64,000 nt of DNA from Hydrogenophilales bacterium (GCA_016719465.1 JADJYY010000016.1:28120-92119); one strand, 5' to 3'; shown: positions 52,170 through 61,755, numbered from the stretch's first letter. Numbers and translations are program-made. The notes: a model not told the origin generated them from the sequence alone.

Positions 52170-53864
52170 TCAACGCAGGAAGCCTTCGTTTTCCAGCTTC
52201 AGCACGATCAGCTGCACGGCCTCGTCCACGCTGCACTGGGCGGTATCGATGGCCAGTTCGGGCTTTTCCGGCACCTCGTAGGGGTCCGACACCCCGGTGA
52301 ATTCCGGGATCAGGCCCGCCCGGGCCTTGGCATAGAGGCCCTTGCGGTCGCGGCTTTCGCAAACGGCGATGGAGGTCGCCACGTGGATTTCGAGGAAACC
52401 GCCCCAGGGCTCGATCATGTCGCGCACGGCCCGGCGGGTGCTGGTGTAGGGCGCGATGGGCGCGCAGATGGCGATGCCGCCATGCTTGGTGATCTCGCTG
52501 GCCACATAGCCGATGCGGCGGATATTGATATCCCGGTGGGCCTTGGAAAAGCCCAGTTCCGAGGACAGGTGGCGGCGCACGATGTCGCCGTCCAGCAGGG
52601 TGACGCGGCGGCCGTCCATTTCCATGAGCTTGACCGTGAGGGCTCTCGCCAGGGTGGATTTGCCGGCCCCCGACAAGCCCGTGAAGAACACGGTGAAGCC
52701 TTGCCGGCCGCGGGGCGGGTAAGCCTTGCGCAGTTCCTCCAGCACTTCCGGGTAGGTGAACCAGGCGGGAATGGTCATGCCCCGCATCAGGCGCCGGGAC
52801 AATTCCCCGCCGCTCATGGCGAGGGTGCGGGCGCCTTCCGGCGCTTCCGCCTCGGGCAGGTACTCGTCCCGGTCGTCCAGATAGACCATGCGCGGGAAGC
52901 CGATCAGGTTGACGCCCAGTTCGGCGCGCGCGGCCTCCGACAGGCTGGCATGCAGGCCGGTGACGTCCTCGCCGCGGCGGAAATCCCCGGCCATGGGGGT
53001 TTCGCCGCCGATGATCAGGTGGGAGCAGCCATAGTTGCGGGCGACGATGGCCTTGAGCCAGCTCTCGCGGGGCCCCGCCGCCACCGGCACCATGGGATTG
53101 AGGGCGAAGTCGCTGGTGGCCGCCGGAAAGCGCGGCATGATCGCCTGGGTGGCGCGCACCAGAGCGAAATGGCTGGCATCCATGACCGGATCGGCGCCGG
53201 CCATGGGGTGGATGAGCAGGTTGGCCTCGAGCCCCATGGCGGTGCGCAGCACGAACTCATGGTGGGGGCGGTGCATGGGCTGGGTCGGCTGGTAGGCCAG
53301 CACCCGGCGCCAGCCGCGACGCTGGAACCGCTCGCGCGACTCGGCGGGGGACAGGCGCAGGGACAGGAAATCATGCCGGGGCGGCAGGGCCACGCCTTCC
53401 ACCCGCCCGGCCACGTAGACCATGCCCGCACCAGCCAGGGGCGCGGCCAGGGGCAGCCCGGAGGAGGCGGCCAGATCCCCTTCCGCGTCGGGGTCGGCGG
53501 CCCACACTTCGGAAATATGAAGAACTGCGGGCATGAAGCCCTCGCCATCCCGCAGGCTCACGCTCTGGCCCGGCGCCAGGCCCCTGGCGGCCTTCTCCGG
53601 CACGGCGAGCATGACCGGCAGCGGCCAGAAACGGCCATCCGGCAGTTTCATGCCGGAGAGCACGGCGGTCATCTCGCCACGCCCCATGAAGCCGGCAAGG
53701 GGAGACAGGGCGCCGGTGATCAGCAGTTCCAGCTGGCAGATCTGGCGCCAGTCCAGGTCCAGGGAGGCCATCTCCCGGGCTTCCCGGCGGATGGCATGAA
53801 TGCGCTCGGGGCTGGCGAGCAGGGGGGCGAGGGTGCCGCCGTAGGGCGTGATCAGGGTGTCCAT
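52170..53864 (-). CDS. Fused ATP sulfurylase/APS kinase
   Basis: 564-residue bifunctional enzyme. Residues about 1-380 are an ATP sulfurylase (QPTQPMHRPHHEF with the HxxH-type motif, then GGETPMAGDF). Residues about 385-564 are an APS kinase (GLSGAGKSTLARAL; DGDIVRRHL; GFSKAHRDINIRRIGYVA). It converts sulfate to APS and PAPS. The single-chain order sulfurylase-then-kinase differs from the CysD/CysN-C arrangement. Placed between manC and exopolysaccharide-type genes, PAPS may feed sulfation of a polysaccharide; this is inference. Confidence 0.94.
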   Translation of the reverse strand: MDTLITPYGGTLAPLLASPERIHAIRREAREMASLDLDWRQICQLELLITGALSPLAGFMGRGEMTAVLSGMKLPDGRFWPLPVMLAVPEKAARGLAPGQSVSLRDGEGFMPAVLHISEVWAADPDAEGDLAASSGLPLAAPLAGAGMVYVAGRVEGVALPPRHDFLSLRLSPAESRERFQRRGWRRVLAYQPTQPMHRPHHEFVLRTAMGLEANLLIHPMAGADPVMDASHFALVRATQAIMPRFPAATSDFALNPMVPVAAGPRESWLKAIVARNYGCSHLIIGGETPMAGDFRRGEDVTGLHASLSEAARAELGVNLIGFPRMVYLDDRDEYLPEAEAPEGARTLAMSGGELSRRLMRGMTIPAWFTYPEVLEELRKAYPPRGRQGFTVFFTGLSGAGKSTLARALTVKLMEMDGRRVTLLDGDIVRRHLSSELGFSKAHRDINIRRIGYVASEITKHGGIAICAPIAPYTSTRRAVRDMIEPWGGFLEIHVATSIAVCESRDRKGLYAKARAGLIPEFTGVSDPYEVPEKPELAIDTAQCSVDEAVQLIVLKLENEGFLR

Positions 53865-53916
53865 GAAATACCGTTCAAATGTGTGATGGGCGTGATCCTG
53901 GGTGGGGCGGCCGGGG

Positions 53917-54876
53917 CTACTGGCCCGGATACGCCCGGAAGAACTCGGCCACGAACTCGGGGATGCGAGCCTCGGGCAGGATGTTGATCCCCGCCGCCGC
54001 CTTGCGGCCGCCACCGGTTTCGAACTTTCTGCACAACTCGTCGGCGCCGGTCTTGTTGACCAGAGGGGCGCGCACGCTGACCACGTAGTAGCCCTTGGGC
54101 GAGCGGGTCAGCAGGGCATGGGCGCGCTGGGGCTGGGCCGTGGCCAGGTCGTTGGCATACACGCCGGATACCCGCCTCGCCCAGGCCGCGTCCGGCAGGA
54201 TGTAGACGGCGCCCGAGGGCCGCACGTCCTCGGCCGAGATGGCGCGGGCCTGGGCCATGTCGAGCACGTAGCCGGTGCTCAGGGTGTGGAATTCCGCCGC
54301 TTCGTGAATGAAGGCGAACGGGTCGGCGTAGGCGTGCAGGGCGCGATAAAGCTCGGCGGGGTGGAAATGGAGATCCTCCAGGCTGTCGCCATAGCCGTTG
54401 TAGTTGAGGCATTCGCCCAGTTCCCGCAGGGCGTCCAGCTGGGCCATGGACAGGCGCAGCGGCTCGGCCGCCCGGCGCGCGGCGCCATGCAGGTTGTCGC
54501 CGAAGGCGGCGGCCACGGCCCAGAGCCGGTGGGCGCCGCCCAGATGCCGGTCCACCAGCAGGCTGGTGCAAGTATCGGCCGAGGTGTCGATGGTGGCCTG
54601 GAAATTGGGATGGACGGGCAGTTCCCCGGGATTGTGGTGGTCGAACCAGCGCACCTTCACGCCCTTCTCCAGGGCGGCGGCCAGGGGAACCGCGTTCTTC
54701 TCCACGGCGATATCCAGGGCCAGGATCTCGTCGCCGGCCTGGGCGTCGATCCTGTGCAGCAAACCGATATCCCGCTTGACGCCGGTGATCAGGGTGGTGG
54801 TCGCGGGTTCCGCGAGGCGCAATTGGTGCAGGGCGCAAAGGCCGTCGGCATCGCCGTTGAACACATCGAATTTCAT
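53917..54876 (-). CDS. DHH-family phosphoesterase-like protein
   Basis: 319-residue DHH-superfamily protein: FDVFNGDADGLCALHQ at the N terminus (first metal motif), the DHH-like FDHHNPGE motif near residue 85, and a DHHA1-type end (GGGRKAAAGINI). Relatives hydrolyse nanoRNA, cyclic dinucleotides or small phosphoesters; the substrate here is not evident. It lies between the SAT/APSK gene and the CPBP protease on the same strand. Confidence 0.88.
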   Translation of the reverse strand: MKFDVFNGDADGLCALHQLRLAEPATTTLITGVKRDIGLLHRIDAQAGDEILALDIAVEKNAVPLAAALEKGVKVRWFDHHNPGELPVHPNFQATIDTSADTCTSLLVDRHLGGAHRLWAVAAAFGDNLHGAARRAAEPLRLSMAQLDALRELGECLNYNGYGDSLEDLHFHPAELYRALHAYADPFAFIHEAAEFHTLSTGYVLDMAQARAISAEDVRPSGAVYILPDAAWARRVSGVYANDLATAQPQRAHALLTRSPKGYYVVSVRAPLVNKTGADELCRKFETGGGRKAAAGINILPEARIPEFVAEFFRAYPGQ

Positions 54877-54922
54877 GGCTGGCTCGATGACAGGGGGAAT
54901 TTGGAAAAACCGGAAGGGCGCA

Positions 54923-55591
54923 TCACCAGAAGCGCCATGATCCGGTGGACAGGACCCAGACCCCCAGCAGGAGGTTGGTGGTGGCATGGGCCGCGATGGG
55001 CGCCCAGAGGTTGCCGCTGGCCCGGTACAGCCAGCCATAGGCGAGACCCGCCAGGATGCCGGCGAACCAGAGGGTATGTTCCAGCCCGAACAGGACGCTG
55101 GCGATGAGCAGGGCGCGCAGGGACAGGCGGGCCGGTTCGAGGGCCAGGAAATCCGGCTTGTCGATCCAGCGCAGCAGGAAGGAGCGCCAGAACAGTTCCT
55201 CCATGATCGGCACCACCAGGGCCGCCCCGGCCAGGCGCGGCAGGGCGAGTTCCCAGCGGATGGCGCCGCCGCCATCGCGCGGATCGAAGCCCGCGCCGCC
55301 GCCGAGATCGAGCCAGCCCCCCTCCAGGTTGATCCACAGGACGAAGACCAGGGCGCCCAGGGCGGGGGAAATCAGGCCCACCCAGCGCGCGTCCGGGCGC
55401 TGGAACAGCTCGCTGTAGTGGGCGCGGTACGCCCAGAGCAGAAGCGCCACCGCGCCCACCTTGACGGGGTAGAGCCAGCGCCCGTCAAGGTCCGGCAGCA
55501 GGGCGGCGGCATTGCCCTCGATGGCCAGAAACGCCATGTACAGGGCGAAGGGCAGAACCCGGGAGAGAACCCGGACATCGGTCAGCGACAT
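54923..55591 (-). CDS. CPBP/CAAX-type membrane protease, exosortase-associated type
   Basis: 222-residue membrane protein with about six hydrophobic helices and the Abi/CPBP motifs: MEELFWRSFLLRW (EExxxR) and FGLEHTLWFAGILAG, then HATTNLLLG. The short form resembles the CAAX-protease-like proteins found beside exosortase and PEP-CTERM loci. EpsD just upstream in transcription supports that link. No exosortase gene is in the window. Confidence 0.85.
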   Translation of the reverse strand: MSLTDVRVLSRVLPFALYMAFLAIEGNAAALLPDLDGRWLYPVKVGAVALLLWAYRAHYSELFQRPDARWVGLISPALGALVFVLWINLEGGWLDLGGGAGFDPRDGGGAIRWELALPRLAGAALVVPIMEELFWRSFLLRWIDKPDFLALEPARLSLRALLIASVLFGLEHTLWFAGILAGLAYGWLYRASGNLWAPIAAHATTNLLLGVWVLSTGSWRFW

Positions 55592-55701
55592 GGGGCGGCA
55601 CCGATGGGGTTGCGCCCGCCGTCCCGGCGGGAGCGCGAGGCTACCCGCCGTGCCGGGGAAAGAAAGGGGGCCGCCACGGCCGGAGCGTTCGACCGCAAGG
55701 C

Positions 55702-56646
55702 TTACTTCAGGCCGGCGGGGCCTTTTTCGCCGGACGCTTCGCCGATGACGGCATCCGGCCGCGGGGCGCTGGCCTCGGGCTGCGCCGGCTTGGCGTCGGC
55801 CTTGCCGGCATCCGCATAGTCGCCCAGGTACTCGATCTTCGCCTTTTCCTTCAGTTTCTTGAGTTCCACCTCGGCGGCTTCCCGCTTCTTGCTGTTGGCG
55901 AGGAAACGCTCGATCACGGGCCTGGCCTGCTCCTGGCTCTGGGATTGGGTCTGGGAACCCGCCACCACGATGATGTTGAGGCTGCCGGCGGTGGCCAGGG
56001 TCATGGCCTGGCCATCCTTCATCTGATGCAGGCGCGGCAGGATTTCCAGGGGCAACTGTTCGGCGGCCTTGGTGGATTGGCCGACACGGGCGGGAATGTT
56101 CTCGCCCTTGAGCCACTCGATGAATTCGTTCAGGTTCTTGCTCTGGGACAGCCGGGCCTTGACGGCCTCCACATTGGCGGGCGTGACCGGGACATTGATC
56201 TCCTGCAGGCGATAGATGCGGCGCTCGGCGAACAACTCCGGATGCTTGGCGTAGTAGTCGGCGATCTCGGCGTCACCGGGCTTGGCCTGGTCGGCGGTCA
56301 GTTTCTGGAGATAGGCCTGGGCCAGGATCTGCCGGCGGGCCGCCTCCAGGGACATCACGACCTGGGGATCCCGGTCGACCTTGTCCTCGATGGCCTTCTG
56401 CACCAGGATCTGCTGGTCCACCATGGACTTCAGCACCTGGTTGGCGGCCTTCCTGGCCTGCTCGGGTTCCAGGTTGCCCAGCTTGGCCACTTCATGATTC
56501 AGTTGCTGGACGCTGATCGCATCGTTGTTCACCTTGGCCGCGAGCGGGGTGGCCGCCTTGTCTTCGTTCTTGTCGCCGCAGCCCGCCAGGCCAAGGGTCA
56601 AGGCCAGGGCCAGCGTGCTCAGGCCGATCCGGTGCTTCGTGTGCAT
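55702..56646 (-). CDS. epsD: EpsD-like peptidyl-prolyl isomerase lipoprotein
   Basis: 314-residue lipoprotein (LAGCGDK lipobox) of the SurA/parvulin-related EpsD group: AAKVNNDAISVQQLNHEVAKL, VLKSMVDQQILVQKAIEDKVDRDP and ADYYAKHPELFAERRIYRLQEI. EpsD proteins occur in the exopolysaccharide clusters of PEP-CTERM bacteria. The C-terminal 35 residues are Ala/Pro-rich and low complexity. GAGGAA precedes the ATG. It lies at the head of the run leading to manC. Confidence 0.88.
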   Translation of the reverse strand: MHTKHRIGLSTLALALTLGLAGCGDKNEDKAATPLAAKVNNDAISVQQLNHEVAKLGNLEPEQARKAANQVLKSMVDQQILVQKAIEDKVDRDPQVVMSLEAARRQILAQAYLQKLTADQAKPGDAEIADYYAKHPELFAERRIYRLQEINVPVTPANVEAVKARLSQSKNLNEFIEWLKGENIPARVGQSTKAAEQLPLEILPRLHQMKDGQAMTLATAGSLNIIVVAGSQTQSQSQEQARPVIERFLANSKKREAAEVELKKLKEKAKIEYLGDYADAGKADAKPAQPEASAPRPDAVIGEASGEKGPAGLK

Positions 56647-56811
56647 TTCGATTCCTCGTGTTGTCGAATGAAAATAGATTGCTCGCCGTCCATGCCATGC
56701 CGGCGAATTCAATTCCGTGCCGCCCCCCGCCTCGGGGCGCGGGCAACGCGCGGCGCCCACGCGTGCCGATGGGTTCTTATCGGATGGCTTCGGCGTCTTC
56801 TTGAATCGGGA

Positions 56812-58215
56812 TCACAGGATCCCGGCGGCGTGATCCGCCAGCCGCGAGCGTTCCCCCCGCGCCAGGGTGATGTGGCCGGAATGGGGCCAGCCCTTGAAGC
56901 GATCCACCACGTAGGTCAGGCCGGAACTGCCTTCCGTCAGGTAGGGCGTGTCGATCTGGGCGATGTTGCCCAGGCAGACCACCTTGGTGCCGGGGCCGGC
57001 CCGGGTGATGAGGGTCTTCATCTGCTTGGAGGTGAGGTTCTGGGCCTCGTCGATGATCAGGAACTTGTTGATGAAGGTGCGGCCGCGCATGAAGTTGAGG
57101 GATTTCACCTTGATGCGGGAGCGGACCAGATCCTGGGTCGCCGCCCTGCCCCACTCGCCGGCCTCCTCGTCGGGCTTGTTGAGCACGTCCAGGTTGTCCT
57201 CCAGGGCCCCCATCCAGGGGGTCATCTTTTCTTCCTCCGTGCCCGGCAGGAAACCGATGTCCTCGCCCACCGGCACGGTGACCCGGGTCATGATGATCTC
57301 GCTGTAGGTCTTGGACTCCAGGATCTGGGTCAGCCCCGCCGCCAGGGTAAGCAGGGTCTTGCCGGTACCGGCCTGGCCCAGCAGGGAGACGAAATCGATG
57401 TCCGGATCCATCAGGGCGTTGAGGGCGAAGTTCTGCTCCCGGTTGCGGGCGGTGATGCCCCAGACATTGTTCTTGTGGTGGCTGTAATCCCGGATGGTCA
57501 CCAGGGTGGCGGTGTTGCCGGCCAGGTCCGCCACCCGCGCATGGAAGGGATTGGGCCCCTCCTGCCAGAGGAACTGGTTGACCAGCAGGGATGGCACCAG
57601 GGGGCCGCTGAGCTTGTAGTAGGAGCGGTCGTCCTTCTGCCAGGATTCCATGCCCTTGCCATGCTTCTCCCAGAAGTCCGCCGGCAGTTCCATGACACCG
57701 GAATAGAGCAGATCCGTGTCTTCCAGCACCTTGTCGTTGAAGTAATCCTCCGCGGAAATCTCCAGGGCGCGCGCCTTGATGCGCATGTTGATGTCCTTGG
57801 AGACCAGGATCACCTGGCGTTCGGGCTGCCGGGCCTTGAGGTAGGCCACCACCCCCAGGATCTGATTGTCCACCTTGCTGTAGGGCAGGATCGCGGTGAC
57901 ATCGCTGTTGATGGGATGGGTCTGCAGGAACAGTCGGCCCGTGGCGGCCTTGTGGCTGTGGGGGGCCAGCGGCGCGCCATCATGGATGCCGAGCTCGGCG
58001 GGGCTGACGATCTCGTCGAGGAAGCGAGTGGCCTGGCGGGCGTTGCGCGCCACCTCGGACATGCCCTTCTTGTTGTGGTCCAGTTCTTCCAGGGTCGCCA
58101 TCGGCAGGTAGATGTCGTGTTCCTGAAAACGGTAGAGGCAGGTGGGATCGTGCAGCAGGACGTTGGTATCGAGAACGAACAGCTTGTTCAGCTTCTTGCC
58201 GGTTTTGCGCGCCAT
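56812..58215 (-). CDS. PhoH-family protein with PIN domain (PhoH2 type)
   Basis: 467-residue protein joining an N-terminal PIN ribonuclease domain (FVLDTNVLLHDPTCLYRF; DNQILGVVAYL) to a PhoH ATPase (GQAGTGKTLLTLAAGL; FLIIDEAQNLTSKQMKTLITR). Such PIN-PhoH proteins unwind and cut RNA in an ATP-dependent way in mycobacteria. The ATG at 58215 agrees with the family N terminus. It is separate from the ybeY-linked PhoH type. Confidence 0.94.
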   Translation of the reverse strand: MARKTGKKLNKLFVLDTNVLLHDPTCLYRFQEHDIYLPMATLEELDHNKKGMSEVARNARQATRFLDEIVSPAELGIHDGAPLAPHSHKAATGRLFLQTHPINSDVTAILPYSKVDNQILGVVAYLKARQPERQVILVSKDINMRIKARALEISAEDYFNDKVLEDTDLLYSGVMELPADFWEKHGKGMESWQKDDRSYYKLSGPLVPSLLVNQFLWQEGPNPFHARVADLAGNTATLVTIRDYSHHKNNVWGITARNREQNFALNALMDPDIDFVSLLGQAGTGKTLLTLAAGLTQILESKTYSEIIMTRVTVPVGEDIGFLPGTEEEKMTPWMGALEDNLDVLNKPDEEAGEWGRAATQDLVRSRIKVKSLNFMRGRTFINKFLIIDEAQNLTSKQMKTLITRAGPGTKVVCLGNIAQIDTPYLTEGSSGLTYVVDRFKGWPHSGHITLARGERSRLADHAAGIL

Positions 58216-58297
58216 CGGGAGTGTCCGGGTAAGGTGGGTACGGAAGGTGGGTACGGGTAGTGGAAGGGGAACGTGGATTCGAATTCGAAGTCGGGAA

Positions 58298-58756
58298 TCA
58301 GGCCAGGCTACGCACGAATTCCAGTACCTCCCGGGCATGATCGGGGACTTTCACACCCCGCCAGGCGCGAGCGATGCGGCCGTCCGGCGTGATGGCGAAG
58401 GTGCTGCGCTCGATGCCCCGCACCTGTTTGCCATACATGTTTTTCAGTTTCATGACACCGAACAACTCGCACACCTTCTCGTCACCATCGGCCAGCAGAT
58501 CGAAGGGCAGGTTCAGCCTGGCCTTGAAGTTCTCGTGGGATTTCACGCTGTCCCGCGAGACACCGAATATCTCCCAGCCCAGGGCCTGGAATTGCGCATG
58601 CAGGTCGCGAAAATCCTGGCCTTCGGTGGTGCAGCCCGGAGTGCTGTCCTTGGGATAAAAATAAAGGACGACGCCGCGTCCTTTGTAATCACCGAGTCTG
58701 ATGTTCCCGCCGCCGGTGGCGGGCAGTACGAAGTCGGGTGCTGCTTGGGGATGCAT
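58298..58756 (-). CDS. bcp: Thioredoxin-dependent peroxiredoxin (Bcp/PrxQ)
   Basis: 152-residue atypical peroxiredoxin. The peroxidatic Cys lies in YFYPKDSTPGCTTEG (PrxQ signature). The usual resolving Cys position five residues later is not a Cys here (EGQDF), so it is probably a one-Cys PrxQ or uses an intermolecular partner. It reduces H2O2 and organic peroxides. It lies upstream of phoH on the same strand. Confidence 0.93.
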   Translation of the reverse strand: MHPQAAPDFVLPATGGGNIRLGDYKGRGVVLYFYPKDSTPGCTTEGQDFRDLHAQFQALGWEIFGVSRDSVKSHENFKARLNLPFDLLADGDEKVCELFGVMKLKNMYGKQVRGIERSTFAITPDGRIARAWRGVKVPDHAREVLEFVRSLA

Positions 58757-58858
58757 CGGGCTCTCGGTTCGTGCGGGACGGGGGCATTATCCCGAGCCTG
58801 GATGAGCCCGGCAATATGACGAACGGGAGAGCGGAGACATGAGGATGCGAGAGGAACC

Positions 58859-58949
<91 letters not shown>

Positions 58950-59041
58950 GGAAGGTGCGGGAGGATACACGCCGGTGTTCCGTGAGGCAAGGAGGAGGCA
59001 TCGCTGCTAGAATCCGCGCGCCATTCCAGGAACAACCAACC

Positions 59042-59782
59042 ATGCCCACGCCCCCCTTCGACGAACGCCTTGCCGTGGTCGTCCCCGTAAAGAATGAGGC
59101 CGAGAACATCGAGCCCCTGATCCGCGAGATCGTCGCCGCCGTTTCCGGTCTGGCCGATTTCGAGATCGTCTACGTCGACGACGGCAGCACCGACGCCACC
59201 CTGGCGGAACTGAAACGCCTGGCCGCCGAACTGCCCCAGCTCAGGATCGTCCGCCACCAGGCCAGTTGCGGCCAGAGCACGGCCATCACCTCCGGCGTGC
59301 TGGCCGCCCGCTTCGACTGGATCGCCACCCTGGACGGCGACGGCCAGAACGATCCCGCCGACATCCCCAGCCTGCTGGCCCGCCTGCGCGCCTCCAGGTC
59401 GGATGAGAACCTGCACATGCTGGCGGGCTGGCGCGCCAACCGCCGCGACACCTGGTTCCGCCGGTTTTCCTCCAGGGTGGCCAACGGCGTACGCTCCAGC
59501 CTGTTGAAGGACGCCACGCCGGACACCGGCTGCGGCCTCAAGGTGTTCAGCCGGGCGAGCTTCCTGCGCCTGCCCTATTTCGACCACATGCACCGCTTCC
59601 TGCCCGCCTTGGTGCAGCGCCACGGCGGCCGGGTGGAGTCGGTGGTGGTGAACCATCGCCCACGGGAGCGGGGTACCTCCAAGTACGGCCTGCACAACCG
59701 CCTGTGGGTGGGCATCGTCGACCTGTTCGGCGTCATGTGGCTGATCCGCCGGGCCAGGCGGCCGGTGCTGCTGGATTCCTGA
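59042..59782 (+). CDS. Family 2 glycosyltransferase (DPM/ArnC-like)
   Basis: 246-residue GT2 enzyme: VVVPVKNEAENIEPLI, the DxD-type VYVDDGSTDAT and TLDGDGQNDP, then TPDTGCGLKVFSR. It lacks the two C-terminal membrane helices of ArnC, so it resembles dolichol-phosphate mannosyltransferase-like cytosolic forms. Sugar donor and acceptor are unknown. AGGAA precedes the ATG. It is followed by a TVP38 membrane gene 8 bases away. Confidence 0.9.
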   Translation: MPTPPFDERLAVVVPVKNEAENIEPLIREIVAAVSGLADFEIVYVDDGSTDATLAELKRLAAELPQLRIVRHQASCGQSTAITSGVLAARFDWIATLDGDGQNDPADIPSLLARLRASRSDENLHMLAGWRANRRDTWFRRFSSRVANGVRSSLLKDATPDTGCGLKVFSRASFLRLPYFDHMHRFLPALVQRHGGRVESVVVNHRPRERGTSKYGLHNRLWVGIVDLFGVMWLIRRARRPVLLDS

Positions 59783-59790
59783 TTACCCGG

Positions 59791-60498
59791 ATGTCCCCGC
59801 GCGCCATCCTCAAGGGCCTTCTGCTGATCGCCTCCCTGGCGGCTCTGGGCTTCCTGGCCAAGCACGGCCACCTGGCGGACATGCTGTCGGAGCAATGGAT
59901 CGATGCCGAGGTGCGCGGCAAGGGCTGGTCCGGAGACCTGGTCTTCCTGGCCATGGGCGCCGCCACCACCGCCCTGGGCTTTCCCCGCCAGGTGGTGGCT
60001 TTCCTGGGCGGCTACGCCTTCGGCTTCGTCAACGGCTCCCTCCTGGGCACCCTGGCGGCCCTGCTGGGCTGCGTGCTGGCCTTCTCCTATGCCCGCTGGT
60101 TTGGGCGCGGCCTCATCGCCCGCCACTTCCCCGGCCGCATCCGCAAGGTGGACGACTTCCTGCGCGGCCACCCCTTCAGCATGGCGGTGGTCATCCGCCT
60201 GCTGCCGGTGGGCAGCAACCTGGTCACCAACCTGCTGGCGGGCGTGACCAGCGTGCGCGGCCTGCCCTTCTTCGCCGGCTCGACGGTGGGCTATCTGCCC
60301 CAGACCCTGGTGTTCGCGCTCGCCGGCAGCGGCGTCAACTTCAATCCCGCCCTGCGCCTGACCTTGGCAGGCATCCTGTTCGTGGTATCGAGTCTGATCG
60401 GGGTCTGGCTCTACCACCGCCATCGCCATGGCGCCGCCCTGGAGGAGGAACTGGATGCGGCCCTGGGCGAAGCGGAAGAAACCCGCAAGTCGGCGTGA
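59791..60498 (+). CDS. TVP38/TMEM64 (DedA-like) membrane protein
   Basis: 235-residue membrane protein with the SNARE-associated domain typical of TVP38: FPRQVVAFLGGYAFGFVNGSLLG, then RLLPVGSNLVTNLLAGVTSV, and GYLPQTLVFALAGSG. Related proteins translocate lipid carriers or phospholipids. Paired with the glycosyltransferase (8-base gap), it may take part in lipid-linked sugar handling; this is inference. Confidence 0.9.
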   Translation: MSPRAILKGLLLIASLAALGFLAKHGHLADMLSEQWIDAEVRGKGWSGDLVFLAMGAATTALGFPRQVVAFLGGYAFGFVNGSLLGTLAALLGCVLAFSYARWFGRGLIARHFPGRIRKVDDFLRGHPFSMAVVIRLLPVGSNLVTNLLAGVTSVRGLPFFAGSTVGYLPQTLVFALAGSGVNFNPALRLTLAGILFVVSSLIGVWLYHRHRHGAALEEELDAALGEAEETRKSA

Positions 60499-60685
60499 AC
60501 GCCAACCGCCATCGCCCCAACTGGCTGAACCGGTCGATCTGGCTCGACCAGCTGGCCCGGGGTCGCGATCTTCAGCCATCCTGCCCGGCCCGTGGCTGAA
60601 ACCCGTTACCCGGCGGTGGCCTGGGAGATGTGGCAAAAGGGCGGCGTCCTGGCGGCTTTCAAGAACGACATGGAGGCGTAGGCCC
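60499..60685 (+). other. Possible gene remnant between TVP38 and the aldo/keto reductase
   Basis: 187 bases in which two short frames look protein-like. One, starting at a GTG overlapping the TVP38 stop, contains NRSIWLDQLARG, which recalls the start of transaldolase. The other ends at 60681 with VAWEMWQKGGVLAAFKND. Neither is a full gene; it could be a deletion relic or chance. The final GGAGGCG serves the next gene. Confidence 0.3.
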
Positions 60686-61729
60686 ATGGACATGGAATAC
60701 CGCCGTCTCGGCGACAGCGATCTCCTGGTATCGGCCATCTGCCTGGGCACCATGACCTTCGGCCAGCAGAACAGCCTGGCCGAGGCCCACGGGCAGCTGG
60801 ATTACGCCTTCGAGCGGGGCGTCAACTTCATCGACACGGCGGAGATGTACCCGGTACCGCCCCGGGCGGAGACCTGCGGCCGCACGGAAAGCATCGTCGG
60901 CGCATGGCTGGCGGGCAAGCCCCGGGACCGGATCATCCTCGCCACCAAGGTCACGGGCCCCCGGCGCGCCCTGAACTGGATCCGGGGCGGGCCCCGCTCC
61001 CTGGACGGCGACAACATGCGCGCCGCCCTGGAAGGCTCCCTCGCCCGGCTGCGCACCGATTACGTGGACCTGTACCAGATTCACTGGCCCGAGCGGAACA
61101 CGCCCATGTTCGGCCAGTATCAGTTCGACCCGGCCGGGGAAACCGACGCGGTACCCATCCGGGAACAACTGGAGACCCTGACCGGCCTGGTAAAGGCTGG
61201 CAAGGTCCGCCACATCGGCCTGTCCAACGAGCACCCCTGGGGGGTCATGGAATTCCTGCGCCTGGCCCGGGAACATGGGCTGGAACGGGTGGTATCCATC
61301 CAGAATCCCTACAACCTGATCAACCGGACTTTCGAAACCGGGCTGGCGGAAGTGGCCTTTCGCGAGCGTCTTGGGCTGCTGGCCTACTCCCCTCTGGCCT
61401 TCGGCCATCTCAGCGGCAAGTATCAGGCCGACCCGGCGGCAAGCGGGCGGGTCACGCTGTTCAAGGGCTTCGCCCAGCGCTACGAGAAGCCAAACGTGCC
61501 CGCCGCGGTGGCGGCCTACATGGCGCTGGCCCGCGAACTGGGGATGACGCCGGCCCGGATGGCGCTGGCTTTCGTGTACCGACGCTGGTTCGTGGCGAGC
61601 ACGATCATCGGCGCCACCACCATGGCGCAGCTGCGGGAAAACCTGGATGCGTGGGACGAGGTGCTGACGGAGGCGGCGGTGGCGCGGATCGAGGCGCTAC
61701 ACCTGCGCCATTTCAACCCCGCCCCGTGA
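60686..61729 (+). CDS. tas: NADP-dependent aldo/keto reductase, Tas-like
   Basis: 347-residue TIM-barrel reductase of the Tas group: RRLGDSDLLVSAICLGTMTFG, FIDTAEMYPVPP with the catalytic Asp and Tyr, ILATKVTG with the catalytic Lys, and QIHWPERNTPMFG. The NADP-binding end is STIIGATTMAQLREN. It starts with ATG at 60686, GGAGG upstream. The substrate is unknown. Confidence 0.94.
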   Translation: MDMEYRRLGDSDLLVSAICLGTMTFGQQNSLAEAHGQLDYAFERGVNFIDTAEMYPVPPRAETCGRTESIVGAWLAGKPRDRIILATKVTGPRRALNWIRGGPRSLDGDNMRAALEGSLARLRTDYVDLYQIHWPERNTPMFGQYQFDPAGETDAVPIREQLETLTGLVKAGKVRHIGLSNEHPWGVMEFLRLAREHGLERVVSIQNPYNLINRTFETGLAEVAFRERLGLLAYSPLAFGHLSGKYQADPAASGRVTLFKGFAQRYEKPNVPAAVAAYMALARELGMTPARMALAFVYRRWFVASTIIGATTMAQLRENLDAWDEVLTEAAVARIEALHLRHFNPAP

Positions 61730-61736
61730 AATGCCG

Positions 61737-61755
61737 GCCGCCACGCGGTGGCGGC
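61737..61755. terminator. Hairpin between convergent tas and HU genes
   Basis: GCCGCCAC (61737-61744) and GTGGCGGC (61748-61755) form a perfect 8-base stem with loop GCG, 7 bases after the tas stop and 20 bases after the HU stop. There is no T-run, so efficiency is uncertain; it may serve both genes. Confidence 0.5.
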
